DNA of 64,000 bases from a virus. The notes beneath the pieces are model-generated. The model was not told the origin of the DNA and did no database searches. It worked only from the letters and a program-made list of their open reading frames with translations. The DNA is taken from positions 1 to 64,000 of IMG/VR virus record IMGVR_UViG_3300027743_000025, one strand, 5' to 3'. Shown piece after piece: positions 22,264-27,869 of this stretch; within the stretch, counting starts at the first letter, position 1, and the number at the start of each line of letters is the position of its first letter. The position numbers were made by a program, and so were the translations under genes.

Positions 22264-22424
22264 GCCGCCGCATCCTCTCCAGCCCGCTTCAGTTCTAGCT
22301 GGCCGTCTTCAGTATGCGTGCACTCCCGGCACACCCCCGCCGGCCGGTTGCCGATCCAGGTAGTCCCCACGACCCCGCGCACCTTGTAGCACACGACGCA
22401 TATGCCGTTGGCTATCAGGCTCAC
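22242..22424 (-). CDS. zinc-ribbon protein
   Basis: 60 residues with CVVC and CREC pairs 21 residues apart, a typical four-Cys zinc ribbon, followed by an acidic helix. Overlaps neighbours on both sides. Confidence 0.65.
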   Translation of the reverse strand: MSLIANGICVVCYKVRGVVGTTWIGNRPAGVCRECTHTEDGQLELKRAGEDAAAWLKGNR

Positions 22425-22609
22425 GGCCCCACCTCCGTAATCCTGCCGACGAACATCAGGTCCCCGTGCGTGTGCGCCCGCTTGCGTAGCTCCTCTTGCA
22501 CGAGCGCCTCAGGCAACGCCTTGTACGCCATCCAGACGCCATCATTCTCGTCCAGCGCCTCAACGAACACCTCAGGCAGGCGGTCGAATTTCACCCGGTA
22601 GCGCGCCAT
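22421..22609 (-). CDS. small hypothetical
   Basis: 62 residues starting ARYRVKFDRLPEVFVEALDE; the start resembles that of the adjacent 22609-22839 product (PKYRVYYETVASVTIIVEAE), suggesting tandem duplication of a small fold. Confidence 0.65.
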   Translation of the reverse strand: MARYRVKFDRLPEVFVEALDENDGVWMAYKALPEALVQEELRKRAHTHGDLMFVGRITEVGP

Positions 22610-22839
22610 CAGTCCTCCACCAGCTCAATGGCCTTCATGCCATACTCCGGCTTCTCGTCGAGCAGATCCCACTCGCCGAGATCCAGCCCCCACGGCTGGC
22701 CCCAGCCCGAGCACTGTGCGCAGACGCCGTTAGGGATGTCGTTCCACGCCTTCTGTTCGGCCGCCTCTTCATCTTCCGCCTCCACGATGATGGTCACACT
22801 GGCCACCGTCTCGTAATACACCCGGTACTTAGGCATCAC
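22609..22839 (-). CDS. small hypothetical, paralogue of 22421-22609
   Basis: 76 residues, N-terminal beta strand then an acidic helix (AEDEEAAEQKAW), an inserted CAQC pair and an acidic C-terminus. Unknown. Confidence 0.65.
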   Translation of the reverse strand: MMPKYRVYYETVASVTIIVEAEDEEAAEQKAWNDIPNGVCAQCSGWGQPWGLDLGEWDLLDEKPEYGMKAIELVED

Positions 22840-23018
22840 TTACCATCCCAGTTCACGAAATTGGTCAGGAAGCGGATGATGTCCTTAGCTTCCTCATGGT
22901 TGACACGCAGTCGAATCATCCGGTCCGACTCCCGTTCCAGGTGCACACGCAGGGTTGCATCCTGGCTGTTATACCAGCCACCGCCCCCGTACGAGACTTC
23001 CCACGACCTCTTAGACAT
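22836..23018 (-). CDS. small hypothetical
   Basis: 60 residues, ATG 23018 with AAGGAG site; Gly-rich start (VSYGGGGWYN), charged middle. Unknown. Confidence 0.65.
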   Translation of the reverse strand: MSKRSWEVSYGGGGWYNSQDATLRVHLERESDRMIRLRVNHEEAKDIIRFLTNFVNWDGK

Positions 23019-23029
23019 CAGCGCTCTCC

Positions 23030-23260
23030 TTACAGATCATCGTGCGAACCGTCTGGCCCGCTAGGTCGCCGGGGGAATCGCTGGTAGTAGCGCCGCCGCG
23101 TGTTGTAGTAGGTCTGCCGCGTGCCCACGTCATAGTGCCAGAGGAAGAACATCCAGGCCGGGACACCGAGGAACCCCCACGGGGTGAGGCAGAACCCGAT
23201 GGCCAGACTCAGCCCGATCGCGATCAGTGCGCAGGCCCGGAGCACCTCCCGCTGCATCAC
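23030..23260 (-). CDS. membrane protein with basic tail
   Basis: 76 residues from GTG 23260 (ATG 23257 also possible). Two hydrophobic stretches (CALIAIGLSLAIGFCL, FLGVPAWMFFLW) then an Arg/Tyr-rich tail (YYNTRRRYYQRFPRR). Unknown. Confidence 0.65.
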   Translation of the reverse strand: MMQREVLRACALIAIGLSLAIGFCLTPWGFLGVPAWMFFLWHYDVGTRQTYYNTRRRYYQRFPRRPSGPDGSHDDL

Positions 23261-23460
23261 GGCGCATCCTTAATGCTCACGTCCAGGCCAGCCGTCTCGG
23301 CCAGCGTTAAGATCAGGACTTCAACCTCGGACGGCTCCAGCATGACGGAAGCCGAAGCCCCACGCTGTCCTTCCAGGGTGAGCTGAACCCCAGGCCGCGT
23401 GGCCCGCTCGTCTATGTAGAGATACCCGTTGCCGTCTACCAGCTGCATGATGTGTTCCAT
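23257..23460 (-). CDS. small hypothetical, first gene of the leftward operon, leaderless
   Basis: 67 residues; -10 TAGATT lies 6 nt before ATG 23460. Contains GVQLTLEGQRGASASVMLEP and an acidic helix. Probably the promoter-proximal gene for the whole 23.5-19.1 kb unit, since each following start overlaps or nearly abuts its predecessor. Confidence 0.65.
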   Translation of the reverse strand: MEHIMQLVDGNGYLYIDERATRPGVQLTLEGQRGASASVMLEPSEVEVLILTLAETAGLDVSIKDAP

Positions 23461-23466
23461 GCCCCT

Positions 23467-23494
23467 AATCTAGCACACTGTCAACGAGAGTCAA
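23467..23494 (-). promoter_or_regulatory. leftward promoter, leaderless start
   Basis: On the minus strand TTGACT (23494-23489), 16-bp spacer with GTTGACA (23486-23480), TAGATT (23472-23467), 6 nt, ATG 23460. Back-to-back with the rightward promoter at 23508. Confidence 0.75.
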
Positions 23495-23507
23495 CCCCCC
23501 AGTTTGG

Positions 23508-23536
23508 TTGGCACCTGTTGATAGTCCTGCTATAGT
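23508..23536 (+). promoter_or_regulatory. promoter with internal GTTGA, leaderless start
   Basis: TTGGCA (23508-23513), 17-bp spacer with GTTGA, TATAGT (23531-23536), 6 nt, ATG 23543. Confidence 0.85.
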
Positions 23537-23542
23537 CGAGGT

Positions 23543-23896
23543 ATGGAAACCACCACGATCACTCAGTCCCAGATCCAGCTCACCCGCGCCGACACTGTTG
23601 TGGCCGGCTCTACCATCATCCGGAACCGGTACGACAGCGGCGTGATGATCGAGCCGTCCTCGCACCTGGTTGAGCGCGCCGGCTTTGACTCCAAGGAGAA
23701 CCGCGTCGTCTTCAAGTGTGGATACCGGATCTTCACCTACCGGCCGGCCGACCTGGTGATGGTCGTTGCCGGTGCTATGGTCCCCGACCCCCAGCTGGAA
23801 GACCTGGTTGACATGACCCTGCGCGGCGCCGGGATCACCGAGGAGACTCTGACCAAGGCCGACGAAAACCTTGACGACGTTTGGCAGGTCGGCTAG
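23543..23896 (+). CDS. hypothetical protein, leaderless
   Basis: 117 residues, mixed alpha/beta, no recognised family. N-terminus Thr/Gln-rich, a beta-rich centre (VVFKCGYRIFTYRPADL) and an acidic C-terminal helix. Monocistronic, followed by structured RNA and a terminator. Confidence 0.65.
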   Translation: METTTITQSQIQLTRADTVVAGSTIIRNRYDSGVMIEPSSHLVERAGFDSKENRVVFKCGYRIFTYRPADLVMVVAGAMVPDPQLEDLVDMTLRGAGITEETLTKADENLDDVWQVG

Positions 23897-23906
23897 TTTT
23901 CTCTTC

Positions 23907-23981
23907 GCCGGTCACCGCGAACCCCACAGGAACAGACCGCCTGTGGTCCACGCGGAACGCACTCACAACGCGGTGGCCGGC
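23907..23981 (+). ncRNA. structured RNA element
   Basis: GCCGGTCACCGCG (23907-23919) pairs with CGCGGTGGCCGGC (23969-23981) over 13 positions with one G-U; inside, CCACAGG (23924-23930) pairs with CCTGTGG (23940-23946). A second hairpin, GGGCCGGTAGGG (24004-24015)/CCCTACCGGCCC (24030-24041), follows, then the terminator. Either a structured 3' UTR or a separate RNA; no known family recognised. Confidence 0.5.
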
Positions 23982-24056
23982 ACCCTAACCTTACTGAGGG
24001 GGAGGGCCGGTAGGGATGCGGACGGGCGACCCTACCGGCCCGCCCTGTAAGCGAAG

Positions 24057-24086
24057 AAAACCCCCAGCCTAGGCCGGGGGTTTTCT
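24057..24086. terminator. bidirectional intrinsic terminator
   Basis: AAAACCCCC/GGGGGTTTT stem with an AGCCTAGGCC interior; A and T tracts on both sides. Confidence 0.85.
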
Positions 24087-24167
24087 ACACATGTAGTAGC
24101 CCGCCAGGACATCCACGACTGGCTCTGCTACTGGTATGACTATGTAGTTGTCCCGAAACTCTAGCAT
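24069..24167 (-). CDS. possible 32-aa ORF
   Basis: ATG 24167 lies 7 nt after TAGGAC on the minus strand; 32 residues (LEFRDNYIVIPVAEPVVDVL core) and the stop falls in the terminator stem, like other small leftward genes here. No -35 and no ribosome site, so weak. Confidence 0.3.
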   Translation of the reverse strand: MLEFRDNYIVIPVAEPVVDVLAGYYMCRKPPA

Positions 24168-24181
24168 GGTAGGGGTCCTAG

Positions 24182-24613
24182 GTGTACGACGATGACACTC
24201 AGGCCAGATTTTGGTCTAAGGCCGATGTGCGCGGGCCGGATGAGTGTTGGCCCTGGTCGGGATCCAGAGCCGATAGAAACGGCAGACCTGGCTATGGGCA
24301 CTTTTGGCTGAGAGGCAGCAACCGTCAGGCTCACCGCATCTCATGGGAGATAGCAAACGATGTTCAGATGACCGAGCCGTGTGCTCGGCATACCTGTGAC
24401 AACCCACCGTGTGTGAATCCCTATCATGTGCTGCCTGGCACGCAGGCAGACAACATGTCGGATGCTTCTGTCAAGCAGCGATGGAGAACTAGTCACTGCC
24501 CCGCTGGACATGAATACGCTGGCATGAACCTGCACACCCGGCCCGATGGTAGACGTGTATGTCGTGCATGTGCTCGGGAACGGGAGCGCCGTCGTCGTGG
24601 ATCCAAGAGATAA
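24182..24613 (+). CDS. HNH homing-type endonuclease
   Basis: 143 residues from GTG 24182. Contains the HNH_3-like layout: DECWPWSGS, RQAHRISWEI, ARHTCDNPPCVNPYHVLPGT, then a C-terminal Cys pair region (SHCPAGHEY ... RRVCRACARER). The His-Cys-Asn-Cys-Asn-His core matches phage free-standing HNH endonucleases. A weak promoter (TTGTCC, 16 bp, TAGGGG, 6 nt to GTG) would make it leaderless. Less GC-rich codon choice than neighbours suggests mobility. Confidence 0.85.
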   Translation: MYDDDTQARFWSKADVRGPDECWPWSGSRADRNGRPGYGHFWLRGSNRQAHRISWEIANDVQMTEPCARHTCDNPPCVNPYHVLPGTQADNMSDASVKQRWRTSHCPAGHEYAGMNLHTRPDGRRVCRACARERERRRRGSKR

Positions 24614-24614
24614 G

Positions 24615-24788
24615 ATGTCTCTCTTTCCCGTGACTTCATGGGTACCTCAATATCTCAAGCCTGTGACGACCAGCCTTTGCAGTAATTGCTACCGGCTGTG
24701 CGCCCACGATCCTCCGGTTGAGCCTGACGACTTCGTGCTCCCGGGACGGTATGGTGAGAGACTCTTCGTTGTGGTTGACACTTGTTGA
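24615..24788 (+). CDS. small hypothetical with CxxC
   Basis: 57 residues from ATG 24615, 1 nt after the HNH stop. CSNCYRLC segment and Pro/Val-rich remainder. Its end overlaps the next promoter. Unknown. Confidence 0.5.
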   Translation: MSLFPVTSWVPQYLKPVTTSLCSNCYRLCAHDPPVEPDDFVLPGRYGERLFVVVDTC

Positions 24789-24803
24789 CACCCAAGCTAG
24801 GAT
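24775..24803 (+). promoter_or_regulatory. promoter with tandem GTTGACA, leaderless start
   Basis: TTGACA (24775-24780), 17-bp spacer with second GTTGACA, TAGGAT (24798-24803), 6 nt, ATG 24810. Confidence 0.85.
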
Positions 24804-24809
24804 GGCAAT

Positions 24810-25229
24810 ATGACCGTTCAGATCGTCACCCCCGAGCAGTGCAAGGCCGGAGCATGCGGCCGTGGTCCCCACGTCGTAAGCAAGTTCAGCAGCTGCTTTG
24901 ATGAGGCTGTTTACCAGTGGGCTATCGAGTACCCAGACCAGGAGACCGGAAGCGTCGAGTGGCACTATCACCTGGTGATGCTTCAGGTGAAGCTAGACCC
25001 CATGCTCATCCCCGTGGCTGAGGAAGATGACCCGTGGTACGTGAACGTCCCGGTGGGCACCTATCTTGTCTACACACGCGACAGTGGCGCCGTCACTGTC
25101 AACCACTACAAGAATCACAGCGACGCTGAGGAAGCGTTCAATGAGGACCATGACGATTACAGCCGTTGGGACGACCCGGAGGCTTACTACGCCCCAGACC
25201 CCGACGACCGAGAGGGAGCGTGGATGTGA
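24810..25229 (+). CDS. acidic hypothetical protein, leaderless
   Basis: 139 residues, strongly acidic C-terminus (EDHDDYSRWDDPEAYY). N-terminal ECK-like Cys pair (EQCKAGACG). Acidity could indicate a DNA-mimic-type inhibitor, but nothing proves this. Coupled to the next gene (TGATG). Confidence 0.6.
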   Translation: MTVQIVTPEQCKAGACGRGPHVVSKFSSCFDEAVYQWAIEYPDQETGSVEWHYHLVMLQVKLDPMLIPVAEEDDPWYVNVPVGTYLVYTRDSGAVTVNHYKNHSDAEEAFNEDHDDYSRWDDPEAYYAPDPDDREGAWM

Positions 25230-25513
25230 TGGGTGAGGCAACCATAACGTTCGCAGATGGAGTGGTGGCCCAAGCCATCCCCGAGAGCATCACGGTGGCC
25301 GGGATCCCCGGAGGCCGGCCGGGGGAAGTCTCGCACAAGCTTGTCTACCGGACTCCAGGCTTGACTATGTGGTACGTGCCGCTGGACTCAGTGCTCTCCA
25401 TTGTGTTCCACATGGAGCGTCCCAAGCGCACGCGCAGGCGCCGCAAGCTACACAGTCAGGTGGTCCGGACGCAAGTCCCCACGCCAGTTGACAAGGATCC
25501 TGACCAGTCCTAG
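25229..25513 (+). CDS. small basic-tailed hypothetical
   Basis: 94 residues, beta-rich N-terminus (ATITFADGVVAQAIPESITV) and a basic tail (RPKRTRRRRKLHSQ). TAG stop is also the start of the -10 of the next promoter. Unknown. Confidence 0.6.
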   Translation: MGEATITFADGVVAQAIPESITVAGIPGGRPGEVSHKLVYRTPGLTMWYVPLDSVLSIVFHMERPKRTRRRRKLHSQVVRTQVPTPVDKDPDQS

Positions 25514-25516
25514 TGT
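25488..25516 (+). promoter_or_regulatory. promoter inside the end of the upstream gene
   Basis: TTGACA (25488-25493), 17-bp spacer, TAGTGT (25511-25516), then exactly 6 nt to ATG 25523. Confidence 0.75.
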
Positions 25517-25522
25517 GTTGCC

Positions 25523-25612
25523 ATGAGGCTGAGCGCCGACCTCGGAGGGGTCGCGCTCAGCTTTTTCTTTGTGCGCGAAAGGGATGACGATGACTATTTT
25601 GGATCAGTCTGA
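25523..25612 (+). CDS. 29-aa leaderless leader peptide (candidate)
   Basis: ATG 25523 is positioned like all leaderless starts here. The 29-residue frame runs through the hairpin and T-tract (FFF codons) and ends in a DDDD-containing acidic tail inside the next gene. Translation through the hairpin could control termination. Confidence 0.4.
   Translation: MRLSADLGGVALSFFFVRERDDDDYFGSV
25528..25570 (+). terminator. terminator/attenuator in the leader
   Basis: GCTGAGCGC (25528-25536)/GCGCTCAGC (25553-25561) with an inner GACC/GGTC pair, followed by TTTTTCTTT. It starts about 5 nt after the leader ATG and precedes the gene at 25590. Confidence 0.8.
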
Positions 25613-25853
25613 CGTTGTGCACACGCTGCTCTTGCAGCGGGATCAGTTGACTAAATCGGTTGCTGCTATGGATTCCATAGCCCGAGCAGAGCAGGCCCGC
25701 TATGCGCGCCTCCTGGCGCTGGCTCAGGCCCTGGTTGACACGTGGGGGGTAGGCCCGCTCTCCGCAGTGGAGCAGGAGTTCGCTGACGCACTGGAAGCGC
25801 TCGAAGACCCGGTAAGCATGGCCGAGCTGCTCAGATTTCCAACGTCAACTTAG
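25590..25853 (+). CDS. small helical protein
   Basis: 87 residues from ATG 25590 (AAAGGG 6 nt upstream; ATG 25584 also possible). Entirely helical or coiled coil (QRDQLTKSVAAMDSIARAEQ). Expression probably set by the preceding attenuator. Ends 23 bp inside the convergent gene. Confidence 0.6.
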   Translation: MTILDQSDVVHTLLLQRDQLTKSVAAMDSIARAEQARYARLLALAQALVDTWGVGPLSAVEQEFADALEALEDPVSMAELLRFPTST

Positions 25854-26139
25854 GACGGTAGTTCCGTCTAGCGAGGTATCCTCGCACCTGCCGCCGCGTG
25901 TCCTCAGAGACCGCGCCGACGAACACCACCTCATCATCAGGCTGGTAGTTCGTGCGCGCGTGATGTTCCTGGCCGTCCACGTGTAGGAAGAACTCAGCGT
26001 GAGTGAGCCTCCGAGCCCGGATGTACTGCGTACCGCGCTTCAGGTTGACAGCGTAGATGTAGACCACCGCGCTCCGTCCCTCACGTTCTTTCCACCGCGT
26101 GCCGATCCGGTGACCTTCGTAGTCAAGCTCAAGTTCCAC
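25831..26139 (-). CDS. hypothetical protein
   Basis: 102 residues from GTG 26139, His/Arg-rich with beta strands (AVVYIYAVNLKRGTQYIRA). Third gene of a leftward unit beginning at 26827. Unknown. Confidence 0.6.
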   Translation of the reverse strand: MELELDYEGHRIGTRWKEREGRSAVVYIYAVNLKRGTQYIRARRLTHAEFFLHVDGQEHHARTNYQPDDEVVFVGAVSEDTRRQVRGYLARRNYRPKLTLEI

Positions 26140-26168
26140 AGCTAAAGATCCTCGCGTAAAACAGGATG

Positions 26169-26522
26169 CTAGATAGGAGCCACTTCAACAGACTCATCAT
26201 CATCATCTTCTTCAATGTAATCGAAGGAGTTGTTGATCTCGTCGACAGCTGCCTTGGTCTTCTCGATCCAAGGCCCCAGGGTGTTGGCACCCAAGGACCC
26301 CAGTTTACCCAGCGTGCCGGCAGCCACCTTGACAGCCGAGTCCAGGACATGAGCTGTCATCCCGACCAGCGCTCCTATGGTTGACACGGCCACCTCCAGC
26401 CGCGCCACGCGGGAGGACAGGCTTAGCAGCTCAGCGTCTACCGGATCCATAGGCTCCGGCTCCTCAGAGTCCAGGATCTCTTGAATGACCTCCCCGGCGT
26501 ACTTCTTGTCTTCTGGCATCAC
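26169..26522 (-). CDS. acidic helical protein
   Basis: 117 residues (GTG 26522 or ATG 26519, overlapping the upstream stop). Acidic ends flank a long helix with a hydrophobic stretch (STIGALVGMTAHVLDSAVKV); C-terminus EEDDDDES. Could be membrane-associated. Unknown. Confidence 0.6.
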   Translation of the reverse strand: MMPEDKKYAGEVIQEILDSEEPEPMDPVDAELLSLSSRVARLEVAVSTIGALVGMTAHVLDSAVKVAAGTLGKLGSLGANTLGPWIEKTKAAVDEINNSFDYIEEDDDDESVEVAPI

Positions 26523-26827
26523 TCGGCCGCCACGTAGCGCAGGTAGAGTTCCACCCGGTCAGTGGCGCCTTCGCGCTCCTCGGAGCTAGCGACGTACGCC
26601 TCCCACGAACCGCTGTCAACCACGAATGCGGCCAGCTGGCCGCGCCGGATGCGCCACGCCGTCTGGGAGATAACGCGCAGCCGATCCTTAGGGCCAGACC
26701 CCACTAGATACCACTTACCCGGAGTGCCCTTGCACTTGGTTGCCACGGCCGCGTACGGCTCAAAGAGCACGGTTGCACGCTGGGAAGCGCGCGGGGGTGG
26801 GCTCGCCACTTTGCTGATCTTATCCAT
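26519..26827 (-). CDS. hypothetical protein, leaderless
   Basis: 102 residues. -10 TAACCT lies 6 nt before ATG 26827. Basic N-terminus, beta-rich centre (GKWYLVGSGPKDRLRVISQT), acidic C-terminus. Unknown. Confidence 0.6.
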   Translation of the reverse strand: MDKISKVASPPPRASQRATVLFEPYAAVATKCKGTPGKWYLVGSGPKDRLRVISQTAWRIRRGQLAAFVVDSGSWEAYVASSEEREGATDRVELYLRYVAAE

Positions 26828-26833
26828 GGCTCT

Positions 26834-26863
26834 AGGTTACCTGCTCTTGCCAACGATTGTCAA
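26834..26863 (-). promoter_or_regulatory. leftward promoter overlapping a rightward one
   Basis: On the minus strand TTGACA (26863-26858), 18-bp spacer with GTTGGCA, TAACCT (26839-26834), 6 nt to ATG 26827. Confidence 0.75.
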
Positions 26864-26875
26864 CCAAGGTAGGGT
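26847..26875 (+). promoter_or_regulatory. rightward promoter overlapping a leftward one
   Basis: TTGCCA (26847-26852), 17-bp spacer holding TTGTCAACC, TAGGGT (26870-26875), 7 nt to ATG 26883. The single GGTTGACA site serves as -35 of the leftward promoter and lies in the spacer of this one. Confidence 0.75.
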
Positions 26876-26882
26876 AGCCCAC

Positions 26883-27197
26883 ATGCCAAGGAAGCGTCGC
26901 ATGGACGCACACATCTACTTTGGCAGCTTCATGTCATTCCGCGACATTGAGACCGTCCGCGCCCCCGTGCTGGAGGGAACCCCGGTTATCGCCGCTCACC
27001 TGTACCGCCGGGAAGACCAGACTTCGCTGTGTGGGGTGGCGCTGCCCGGCATGCAGCAGTCTTCGTTCACCACGGTCCAGTGTCAACTGTGCTGGTTGCA
27101 TGCCAGGCGCCTACAGGAAGGCCCCCGCAAGCCGTTGCTGGCTCCACGGTGGAAGCCATACGCCTACGGGGACCGCTGGTCTTACCGGTTCGTCTAG
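26883..27197 (+). CDS. mini zinc-ribbon-like family protein
   Basis: 104 residues, leaderless. Contains AAHLYRRE ... SLCGVALP ... CQLCWLH, the His/Cys-Gly/CxxC pattern, with a basic N-terminus (PRKRR) and a Tyr/Trp-rich C-terminus. Largest member of this paralogue family in the window. Ends convergent with the tail-fibre-like gene. Confidence 0.65.
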   Translation: MPRKRRMDAHIYFGSFMSFRDIETVRAPVLEGTPVIAAHLYRREDQTSLCGVALPGMQQSSFTTVQCQLCWLHARRLQEGPRKPLLAPRWKPYAYGDRWSYRFV

Positions 27198-27865
27198 TAG
27201 AAGGCGTCGTTCGCCAGCATCTGGATAGCGATGACGTGCACCGACCCGGCAGCACCCTTGTCCATGTTCGCAGCCGCTTCCACATCCAGCCAGGCGGTTG
27301 ACTGCGCCTTGATGGACAGGAGCAGGTCAGGGTTGTTGGACGCTAGGGCGATAGCCGGGACCTGCGTAAAGCGGCCGGCCGGGAAGTTGATCCGCTTCGT
27401 CTGCAAGTGTCCAGCGCCGGCCGTGACCGAGAACCCACTGAGGTTGCCAGTGAACATCGCAAAGGGCAGGTACTCAACCCGCGTGCCAGCCACCCTGGCA
27501 ATGTCCCCGCCAGGCAGCATATGAAGCTGATTCTTCACTGTGCTGCCATCGAAGTTCTGGAGAATGGTGGCCCCGTCACTGGTCCGAGTGTAGAGCCTGG
27601 TGGTAACGGCATGGCCCGGAGTTGAGAGGTTACGGATGTCCAGGAGAGCTTCCTTCCTCACGGTGTGGCTGCCGAGCGTGAGGCCATCCGACACCGCGAG
27701 AGACTTCGTAGACATCGCCGTGGACAGCGCAGCTGCCTGATTTTGCAGCCCCTTGAGAGCTAGGTCAACCGCCCGAGCCAGATTCTCGAAGGCGTCCGGC
27801 CCGTCCGCGTCGTCTGTATAGTCCGGCCATGGGAGATTGTTCGGAGCGCCGGTAGTCTGTGCCAT
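27194..27865 (-). CDS. tail-fibre-like / minor tail protein
   Basis: 223 residues. N-terminus PWPDYTDDADGPDAFENLARAVDLA and the C-terminal block (KRINFPAGRFTQVPAIALASN ... VHVIAIQM) resemble the receptor-binding H-lectin-like ends of actinophage minor tail proteins. Physically separated from the tail genes at 40-50 kb, which suggests a moved or independently expressed receptor-binding gene. Five bp after the helicase stop in the same direction. Confidence 0.6.
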   Translation of the reverse strand: MAQTTGAPNNLPWPDYTDDADGPDAFENLARAVDLALKGLQNQAAALSTAMSTKSLAVSDGLTLGSHTVRKEALLDIRNLSTPGHAVTTRLYTRTSDGATILQNFDGSTVKNQLHMLPGGDIARVAGTRVEYLPFAMFTGNLSGFSVTAGAGHLQTKRINFPAGRFTQVPAIALASNNPDLLLSIKAQSTAWLDVEAAANMDKGAAGSVHVIAIQMLANDAFY

Positions 27866-27869
27866 CTCG

